Part shown: positions 33,302-38,793 of the stretch, in pieces | How positions within the stretch are numbered: the stretch's first letter is position 1 | How the letters are laid out: every line of letters begins with the position of its first letter | From: an uncultured Lachnoclostridium sp. | GTDB lineage: Bacteria; Bacillota; Clostridia; Lachnospirales; Lachnospiraceae | Assembly: GCA_902464595.1 (NCBI GenBank) | Contig: CABQJX010000011.1 | Coordinates: 1-38,793 of the forward strand | Length of the DNA: 38,793 nt | Reading direction: 5' to 3' | Notes under the pieces: model-generated | Told to the model about the DNA's origin: nothing | Seen by the model: the letters and a program-made list of their open reading frames with translations, nothing else | The model's database searches: none | Made by a program: the position numbers and the translations under genes

Positions 33302-34243
33302 ATGACTTGTCCTATTTCTGTAATCATTCCAACCCTAAACAGACCTTTCTCCTTAAAAAGAACCATCGATCATATCTGTGCTTGTGATACAAGGCCAGCT
33401 GAGCTCATTGTCATTGATCAAAGCCAGGATCCTGTCATCGCAGAGCAAAATAAAGAAATTGTACTTAACTGCAATGAGGAAATTCATGGCATCTATCTGT
33501 TTCAGGATACTCCTTCTTCAACAGCAGCTAGAAATTCAGGAATGAAGCGTGCTTCAAATAATATCATTGTATTTTCTGATGACGATGTAGACGTAAAACC
33601 TAATACTTTTTTAAATATCACAGAAATCATGAAAGATCTTGAAATCGCAATGATCGCTGGTATAGACAGCAACACTCCTCTGTCTGAAGGTTCAAAATTA
33701 GGATATATATTCGGAACAAAGTCTTATTCAAAAAGATATATGGGCCATGTTACATCTTCCATGCTGGGGCGCTTTCCAATCTCAGTTACTGAAAGTGTGG
33801 ATACAGAATGGGCAATGGGCTTTTTCTTTGTGATAAGAAAAGAATTGCAGGAACGATGGGATCTGTGGTGGGATGAACAGCTGATCTCCTATGCATATGC
33901 GGAAGATCTGGACTTCAGCTACACATACTCTAAAAATGCACGCAAAGAGGGTATGAAATGTATTTTTCACCCAGATATTATTGTAGCCCATCAGGCTTCT
34001 AAAGAATACCGCGTTCCAACACGCAAAAGCTCTTTCATGTACATCATTAACAGGGAATATTTATCCTATAAACACCGCACTCCTTTCAGCCGGCTCGCTA
34101 CACGTTGGACTAATTTCTGGACTATCGTTTCGTCTATTCAGAAGCCCCAGGTCATGAAAAACCTGATCGCTGGACAGATCCGAGCTGATATGCACCGATC
34201 TGAGCTGAGAAAAGGGATCCTTTCTCCGGAGATGTTTGATTAA
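33302..34243 (+). CDS. Family 2 glycosyltransferase
   Basis: 313 residues. GT-A domain: CPISVIIPTLNRPFSL at the start, VIDQSQDP, AARNSGMKRA, the metal-binding run FSDDDVDV (Asp93-95) and AYAEDLDFSY in the acceptor half. No membrane helix. The ATG at 33302 is chosen for its AGGAGG site 7 bases upstream; a TTG at 33236 would add 22 residues without support. Base composition is more AT-rich than the genes to the left. It ends at a bidirectional terminator facing the chain-length gene. Probably part of glycan assembly; donor and acceptor unknown. Confidence 0.88.
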   Translation: MTCPISVIIPTLNRPFSLKRTIDHICACDTRPAELIVIDQSQDPVIAEQNKEIVLNCNEEIHGIYLFQDTPSSTAARNSGMKRASNNIIVFSDDDVDVKPNTFLNITEIMKDLEIAMIAGIDSNTPLSEGSKLGYIFGTKSYSKRYMGHVTSSMLGRFPISVTESVDTEWAMGFFFVIRKELQERWDLWWDEQLISYAYAEDLDFSYTYSKNARKEGMKCIFHPDIIVAHQASKEYRVPTRKSSFMYIINREYLSYKHRTPFSRLATRWTNFWTIVSSIQKPQVMKNLIAGQIRADMHRSELRKGILSPEMFD

Positions 34244-34300
34244 AACAAAAGCAAAGAACAGGACATCAGGAAAAAAACTATCAGTCCATAATGACCATTA

Positions 34301-34350
34301 AAAAAGGCGCTTTTCATTGGCTGATCTGCAGCCCTGAAAACGCCTCTTTT
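34301..34350. terminator. Bidirectional rho-independent terminator
   Basis: Arms AGGCG-TTTTCA / TGAAAA-CGCCT (one bulged C) with an inner GGCTG / CAGCC stem; AAAAA on the left, CTTTT on the right. It lies between two convergent genes (stops at 34243 and 34374). Confidence 0.8.
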
Positions 34351-34373
34351 ATATTATTGCAATATTGTAACCG

Positions 34374-35759
34374 CTAGCCCACGATCACACCGATCACTTC
34401 AATCCCCACATTTCCTATGATTTCTAATTCCTGCTGGATCCCTGAATACCGGGAAACATTCCGTTCCTCTACCAAAATCACACCTTCATGCTCCGCCATC
34501 TTTTTTCTCGCAGACGCACTGGCAATCAGATCATTTTCCCCTTCGATCTCCAATTCCGGCATTCTTTTCTTTAGCTCTGCGCATACCCGGTCAAGCAGCT
34601 CTTTGGAAGACAAACCAGTGACAAACAACGATTTTTTATCCTCTGCATAATTACAAATATTAGTCACGATCATCTCAAACACTGCATCTTCCGGCCATAC
34701 CTTATTATCTCCGGCCATATTATGCAGCCAGCGGTCAATAAATCCAAACAAACGCCGCGGCAGCAGTCTGGAGAAGCTCCCCAGTTCTTTCACCCGAAAA
34801 CGGCTGACTACTTCTTTTTCTGAAGACACCTTATCATTTAAAATATACATCATGACAATCGCAAATACAGCTGCAAATCCTGCTCCAATAAAACCTATTG
34901 CTGCATATTTTGCAAGTGAAAGAGTTGTTTTTTCTGAAACACTTATTTCCTCCGGCTTCTGCAGTTCCTCTGCACTTTTTATAAAGCTGTCCAGATTTTT
35001 TTGAAGAGAAGCCACATTTCCCCGAACCTTTTCCTGATAATCCAGAAGATCCTGGTCAACCTGCTCTCCGTTTGACGGCCCCCATATCAGCACATCATGA
35101 GCTCCTATTTCTGCCTCAAGCTTCTGATGGATCACCTCTGTTTCCTCCAACACAGCTGACAGGAGTTCTTCTGCCTCCTGCTTATCCTCTCCTACTGCCC
35201 AAACGCTGAGAATCTTCCCCACAGGCTCCTGAGACTGCATATTCCATAAAATCTCCTGGCCTTCTCCATTTATTTCTTTCTGCTCTACACGAAGAAGCTC
35301 CTTCAGATAACGCGGTTCTGTACCCACATCTGCTGCGGCCTCTTTGAGATAAGAACCGTTCAAAAGGGCATACTCATATCCGTTCAGCAGATTTTTAATC
35401 TTTCCATTTTCCAATTCATTTGACTGGATCAATAACTCTGCTGAAGCCACAGCTTCATTATAAGGATTGATCTGCATGATCGGAGCCTCTGTGATATAAT
35501 GATTCTGGGCTTCAATCGTTATTTCCAAATTTATAATAGAAGCCTCCAATGCCGCTTTCTCAGAATCATACTGCTCTGCTTCCTGCTCAAGCCCCTCTGG
35601 AACATTCTGTCCTTCACTCTGTCCTCCAGATATACCCTTATAACCTCCGAGAATACATGCCCCCAGCACTGCTGCCAAAAGCAATACTCTCCATCGGTAC
35701 AAAACTGCAAAAAACAGATCTTTTAAATCAATTTCCTGTTCGTAATTCTCTGTATACAT
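34374..35759 (-). CDS. Wzz/Wzc-like polysaccharide chain-length protein with degenerate BY-kinase domain
   Basis: 461 residues. Membrane helix one about 24-40, a long extracytoplasmic Glu/Gln-rich helical region (about 45-280), membrane helix two about 285-307, then a cytoplasmic domain (about 355-461) that follows the bacterial tyrosine-kinase fold. The P-loop position reads VTGLSSKE (380-387) without the GxxxxGKS lysine. The Walker-B-like strand GVILVEE (426-432) and the trailing segment ELEIIGNVGIEVIGVIV look like the end of a CpsD/Wzc kinase. There is no C-terminal tyrosine cluster. So it is probably a polysaccharide co-polymerase with a pseudokinase regulatory domain. Second gene after the priming transferase, 9 bases apart, GGGAGAG site. 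Confidence 0.82.
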   Translation of the reverse strand: MYTENYEQEIDLKDLFFAVLYRWRVLLLAAVLGACILGGYKGISGGQSEGQNVPEGLEQEAEQYDSEKAALEASIINLEITIEAQNHYITEAPIMQINPYNEAVASAELLIQSNELENGKIKNLLNGYEYALLNGSYLKEAAADVGTEPRYLKELLRVEQKEINGEGQEILWNMQSQEPVGKILSVWAVGEDKQEAEELLSAVLEETEVIHQKLEAEIGAHDVLIWGPSNGEQVDQDLLDYQEKVRGNVASLQKNLDSFIKSAEELQKPEEISVSEKTTLSLAKYAAIGFIGAGFAAVFAIVMMYILNDKVSSEKEVVSRFRVKELGSFSRLLPRRLFGFIDRWLHNMAGDNKVWPEDAVFEMIVTNICNYAEDKKSLFVTGLSSKELLDRVCAELKKRMPELEIEGENDLIASASARKKMAEHEGVILVEERNVSRYSGIQQELEIIGNVGIEVIGVIVG

Positions 35760-35768
35760 GATCTCTCC

Positions 35769-37187
35769 CTATCTTGAACCTTTCCCTGTCAAAACAACTT
35801 TAACGGTCAGCAGCAGGATTTTTATATCCTTTAAAATACTCCAGTCATCAATATAATGCATATCTAACTGTACCACTTCATCAAAATTTTTGATGTCACT
35901 GCGGCCGCTGATCTGCCATAATCCAGTCAGACCTGGCGTCATGCTCAAACGGCATTTATGTTTCGCTTCATACCGCTCAAACTCATCCACCGTAGGCGGC
36001 CTGGTTCCCACCAAACTCATGTCCCCCTTCAGGACATTCCAAAATTGAGGCAGTTCATCAATACTGGTTTTTCGGATAAATTTCCCCACCTTTGTTATTC
36101 TGGGATCATTTTCCATTTTAAACATCAGCCCCTGAACCTCATTTTGGGCCATCAGCTCCTTCTTCCTCTGTTCTGCATCCTGGTACATAGAACGGAATTT
36201 ATAGAATGTAAAACGCCGTCCATTCCTTCCAATCCTTGTCTGTCCGAAAAAGACCGGCCCCGGAGATTCCAGTTTGATTGCCGGAGCTACAAAAATCGTG
36301 GCAATCCCCAAAATAACCATCCCAACTATGCTCCCAGCAATATCCAGAAGCCGTTTCATGATCATCCCCCTGGTGGAAATAATATTGCGGGCGAATGTTA
36401 CCACCGCATACTTTCCAACCCGGTTCAAGGTCTTATTCCCGTGATCCAAAAGATCAAAGGCATCAATATTAACATCCACTATAATCCCCATCTGTTCCAT
36501 TTCGGAAACCCATTCCTTCAGCGTACCTGGGGAAACACCTTCTGTATATGCGATAAATACTTCATCAATATCATTGTGGATCACATAATCCATCAGCGTA
36601 TCTTTTGAAGCTACAATCGAGTATTCCTGAAACTGAGCACCTTCCTCATTCTGATCTACCAGAACAATCCCCGTCAAGATCCGGTTCCATTCCTTATATT
36701 CCTCCAGGCTGCGGATCACTTCCTCCATTTTTTTAGAATCCGTAACCAGAAGGAGGCGGCTGCTGTACTTGCTGTTTTTATAGATCCGCACCATATATTG
36801 CTTGAAACAGAGACGTGCCAGATAGGTAAGTACTGTATTAAATACAATAAAATATCCGAATACCAGCCTTGACAGGGAATCTGTTCTGTGCATCACAAAC
36901 AGAAGGACGATCCAGCTGATGGAAAATATGATCTCCAGCCTGATCACGCTGACTAACTCATCAAAATACCCTCTTCTGAAAAAATGATGGTTGAAATCTA
37001 TAAACACATTTAACAGGATATACAGGAGGCACATAAAAATCATCTGCCAGCTCTGATCCCCATGGCTTGCAGTTCCATAAAACCGTTCAAACCGAAGCCA
37101 AAACGCCACTGCACAGCTAAAGAGGATGCAAAGTATATCAATCATCCAGATCAGCATATTTTCAATGGTTTTTCTCTTTTGATACAT
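35769..37187 (-). CDS. Polyprenyl-phosphate sugar phosphotransferase (second priming enzyme)
   Basis: 472 residues. Four N-terminal membrane helices (up to about 125), a nucleotide-binding-like middle domain (SSRLLLVTDSKKMEEVIRSL), a hydrophobic entry helix near 280-300, and the C-terminal sugar-transferase catalytic domain: MKRLLDIAGS, SPGPVFFGQTRIG, YKFRSMYQDAE, TSIDELPQFWNVL, SLVGTRPPT and GLTGLWQISGRSD. Same family and length as the gene at 10738-12156, but the catalytic tail (GTRPPTVDEFERYE) is the capsule/CpsE-type variant. Starts an undecaprenyl-linked repeat unit. ATG with a close AAAGG site. It is the first gene of a two-gene unit with the chain-length protein, behind an operator-like palindrome. 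Confidence 0.93.
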   Translation of the reverse strand: MYQKRKTIENMLIWMIDILCILFSCAVAFWLRFERFYGTASHGDQSWQMIFMCLLYILLNVFIDFNHHFFRRGYFDELVSVIRLEIIFSISWIVLLFVMHRTDSLSRLVFGYFIVFNTVLTYLARLCFKQYMVRIYKNSKYSSRLLLVTDSKKMEEVIRSLEEYKEWNRILTGIVLVDQNEEGAQFQEYSIVASKDTLMDYVIHNDIDEVFIAYTEGVSPGTLKEWVSEMEQMGIIVDVNIDAFDLLDHGNKTLNRVGKYAVVTFARNIISTRGMIMKRLLDIAGSIVGMVILGIATIFVAPAIKLESPGPVFFGQTRIGRNGRRFTFYKFRSMYQDAEQRKKELMAQNEVQGLMFKMENDPRITKVGKFIRKTSIDELPQFWNVLKGDMSLVGTRPPTVDEFERYEAKHKCRLSMTPGLTGLWQISGRSDIKNFDEVVQLDMHYIDDWSILKDIKILLLTVKVVLTGKGSR

Positions 37188-37212
37188 GATCCTTTACTCT
37201 CCACAAAATTCA

Positions 37213-37243
37213 TACCCAATTATCAATTGGGTACATTATAGCA
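37213..37243 (-). promoter_or_regulatory. Extended -10 promoter with an adjoining perfect palindrome
   Basis: Minus strand: TGCTATAAT (-10 TATAAT at 37235-37240, TGC at 37241-37243), then two bases on TACCCAATT, 3 bases, AATTGGGTA (37213-37233, perfect 9-bp arms). The palindrome spans the expected transcription start, a typical repressor position. No good -35. It drives the priming-transferase/chain-length pair. The remainder of the gap (37244-37385) is AT-rich, with a 7-bp inverted repeat AAAGGCA / TGCCTTT (37306-37312, 37354-37360) that could be a weak structure after the next gene. Confidence 0.6.
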
Positions 37244-37385
37244 CACTCCAACAAAAAATGCCTTACTATTCACTTAAGATTTTTTCTTATCATGCCGTTC
37301 CCCAAAAAGGCAATCGCAAATTACAATATCTGTTTCAATTTTTATAGATCCTCTGCCTTTCATGAAATTCTTTATATTTACATTT

Positions 37386-37946
37386 TTAACACTTTTCTCC
37401 ACTTCCACTTAATTTTTCCAAATCATATAATTCAATAATCCTTTGAGCTGCCTGTTCTGGCAAAAGATTATCAATATTAAATTTATTTTTTACAATATGA
37501 TACACTTTTCCATACCATCTGAGATCTTCCTTTATATCGGCCATATAATAGTCCCTATGAAGATTCTTATACTCTATATCTTCGTAAATATTGTCATCCT
37601 CATCACTAAAAACTAAACGTTCAAATATATGTTCCGCTGAATCAATCAATTCGATTGCAATAACATTTTTCATGGCAATAAAATCGGAAAAATACTCCGC
37701 ATTTGTCATTGGCGTAACTGCTATTACGCAATTGCTGTCTGAGTTTACGATACGCCCTATCAGTTTCCCCCTCTTAGCATCCCTCTCCCTGATTGTACCT
37801 GTATGCACAAACTCCTCAAGCGTTATATGATAATATCTCTTTATTTCCTCATCCACATCATAAAAAGCAATTTTAAGTTTATCTGCAATTATTTTTCCAA
37901 TCGTAGTTTTTCCTACATTTGAAACACCGAATAAAAGCACTATCAT
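37386..37946 (-). CDS. Shikimate-kinase-like P-loop protein
   Basis: 186 residues. P-loop GVSNVGKTT (7-15), a DxD pair at Asp30/Asp32 (FYDVDEEI), and TGTIRERDAKRG in the place of the FRxxE shikimate-binding segment. The glycine triplet that binds shikimate (usually GGG after the third strand) is replaced by VTPMTN. The C-terminal half is acidic and unlike AroK. It belongs to the shikimate/gluconate kinase fold, but true shikimate kinase activity is doubtful; a small-molecule or nucleoside-type kinase is possible. ATG with AAAGGTAGGA upstream. Composition is markedly AT-rich compared with the polysaccharide genes, suggesting separate origin. It stands alone, between the capsule-type promoter and a recombinase gene. 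Confidence 0.75.
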   Translation of the reverse strand: MIVLLFGVSNVGKTTIGKIIADKLKIAFYDVDEEIKRYYHITLEEFVHTGTIRERDAKRGKLIGRIVNSDSNCVIAVTPMTNAEYFSDFIAMKNVIAIELIDSAEHIFERLVFSDEDDNIYEDIEYKNLHRDYYMADIKEDLRWYGKVYHIVKNKFNIDNLLPEQAAQRIIELYDLEKLSGSGEKC

Positions 37947-37997
37947 CCATTGATCCTACCTTTCATAAATATCGAATCTCCCTTTCAAAAAAACTTT

Positions 37998-38014
37998 ATC
38001 TGCTTTAAACAGAT
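37998..38014. repeat. Small palindrome upstream of the kinase-like gene
   Basis: ATCTG CTTTAAA CAGAT, a 17-base near-palindrome about 50 bases upstream of the kinase-like start, within the 293-base AT-rich gap before the recombinase. Possible operator; weak. Confidence 0.3.
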
Positions 38015-38239
38015 CTTACAAAACGATACCTCTCGTTCGTACTAACAAGACAACCTGCCAAAAATACTTTCAATACTCTGATTATGTATCTTAATCTATT
38101 AATAAAAATTTTTCAATATAAGAGCATATATCTCTCCTAGATCATAGCCAATTCTAAAAGTCCTAAAAACCCCCTCTATTTTCTCGCCGCCTGATTTTTC
38201 ATATAATAAACCTTATTAAAATCAACCAGGAGGCACTAT

Positions 38240-38764
38240 ATGAAATTTTTATATGAAAAGCAACAGGAACTGACTGAAAAATTTCTCCTTTCTCTTTCTG
38301 TTGAACGCAATCTATCCCCAAAAACACTTTGCGCTTACCGGTACGATCTAACTCACTTAAATAAGTGGATCCAATCACAAAAAGACCAGTCATTTAATTC
38401 AAACACCCTATTAAAATATTTCTATTATCTTCAAAATACCTCTCATTTGAAACCTCGCTCTATTTACAGAAAACATGTATCTATACGGCAATTTTGCGAT
38501 TTTCTTCATCGCGAACAATATACCAAAGAAACATTCTCTTTATTATCTACAAGACAATTTCAGCTTCCCCTTAATCTTCCCCGCACCCTCACCCGTCAAG
38601 AAGTAAAAAAGTTAATCCAATCTACCGAACAAGAATACGATTCTCTGACTTCTTCTTATCGAAAAATCATCTGCTTACGGGACTGCAGCATTATTGAAAT
38701 GCTCTTCTGCCTTGGCTTACGCATAAGCGAAATCTCTAATCTACTACAATATGTTTATGGTTAA
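38240..38764 (+). CDS. Tyrosine recombinase (XerC/D-like), C-terminally truncated
   Basis: 174 residues; the family has about 300. The N-terminal core-binding SAM-like domain is complete (VERNLSPKTLCAYRYDLTHL, SIRQFCDFLHREQ). The catalytic domain begins normally (RTLTRQEVKKLI, RDCSIIEMLFCLGLRISEISNL), with the first catalytic arginine at Arg161. The frame then stops 13 residues later (LLQYVYG), before the catalytic Lys, HxxR and Tyr. The product therefore cannot recombine DNA. Either a frameshift/insertion falls at about 38740-38764 or the rest lies beyond the window in another frame. ATG with AGGAGG ten bases upstream; TATAAT at 38202-38207. AT-rich like its neighbour. Could be a pseudogene remnant of a mobile or inversion system. 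Confidence 0.75.
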   Translation: MKFLYEKQQELTEKFLLSLSVERNLSPKTLCAYRYDLTHLNKWIQSQKDQSFNSNTLLKYFYYLQNTSHLKPRSIYRKHVSIRQFCDFLHREQYTKETFSLLSTRQFQLPLNLPRTLTRQEVKKLIQSTEQEYDSLTSSYRKIICLRDCSIIEMLFCLGLRISEISNLLQYVYG

Positions 38765-38768
38765 TATC

Positions 38769-38785
38769 CCTTACAGCCAGTAAGG
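38769..38785. repeat. Inverted repeat just past the truncated recombinase
   Basis: CCTTAC, AGCCA, GTAAGG: a perfect 6-bp inverted repeat starting 5 bases after the premature stop. It may be the end of an inserted element or a small terminator-like hairpin; the window ends too soon to tell. Confidence 0.4.
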
Positions 38786-38793
38786 AATTATCC

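Noticed and set aside
37306..37360. AAAGGCA/TGCCTTT inverted repeat as a terminator of the kinase-like gene
   Set aside because: The loop of about 41 bases is too long and there is no proper T-run; kept only as a minor note.
1..38793. tRNA, rRNA, riboswitch or CRISPR features
   Set aside because: None of their conserved sequence or fold patterns was recognised by eye on either strand; a covariance-model scan would be needed to exclude small structured RNAs.

Overview
The window looks like a chromosomal segment of a Gram-positive anaerobe of class Clostridia, most likely Lachnospiraceae. The evidence is the scfA-scfB-tgt block (the SCIFF ranthipeptide system, almost universal in Clostridia), a TIGR04086-type membrane protein beside it, an LCP cell-wall ligase, choline/glucan-binding-type wall repeats, a Csp-like subtilase, strong AGGAGG ribosome binding sites and sigma-A promoters. 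Most of the window has balanced base composition; the right end (from about 37.2 kb, and more mildly 33.3-34.2 kb) is clearly AT-richer.

Layout. 1-3.7 kb: scfA-scfB-tgt on the minus strand (tgt runs off the left edge), a small membrane protein, and lspA. 3.9-8.5 kb: a subtilisin-like protease with an intact triad, then a minus-strand pair of HtrA-type protease and a ClpX-like ATPase. 8.6-22.0 kb: one long minus-strand polysaccharide operon, in transcription order TPP-dependent enzyme, NAD-dependent epimerase/reductase, C-methyltransferase-like protein, a second epimerase/reductase, three family-2 glycosyltransferases, a polyprenyl-phosphate sugar phosphotransferase, and an LCP ligase followed by a rho-independent terminator. 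Its leader carries two consecutive perfect hairpins. 22.2-27.0 kb: two secreted wall-repeat proteins around a zinc-ribbon/coiled-coil protein, a cytidylate-kinase-like protein and a cis-prenyltransferase paralogue. 27.0-32.2 kb: a minus-strand GDP-mannose/GDP-fucose operon (gmd-fcl-manC plus a phosphohexomutase). 32.3-34.2 kb: a divergent AraC-type regulator and a glycosyltransferase. 34.4-37.2 kb: a second priming sugar transferase with a chain-length-type protein carrying a degenerate tyrosine-kinase domain. 37.4-38.8 kb: an AT-rich end with a shikimate-kinase-like P-loop protein and a tyrosine recombinase lacking its catalytic C-terminus.

How it fits together. The hexomutase, ManC, Gmd and Fcl can make GDP-mannose and GDP-L-fucose. 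The TPP/SDR/methyltransferase cassette probably makes an unusual branched or methylated deoxysugar. The priming transferases put the first sugar on undecaprenyl phosphate, the glycosyltransferases extend it, and the LCP protein could ligate the finished glycan to peptidoglycan. No flippase, polymerase or ABC exporter is visible, so the export step must be encoded elsewhere. The most novel-looking parts are the TPP/SDR/MT/SDR sugar cassette with its structured leader, the ClpX paralogue with altered specificity loops, and the pseudokinase-type chain-length protein.
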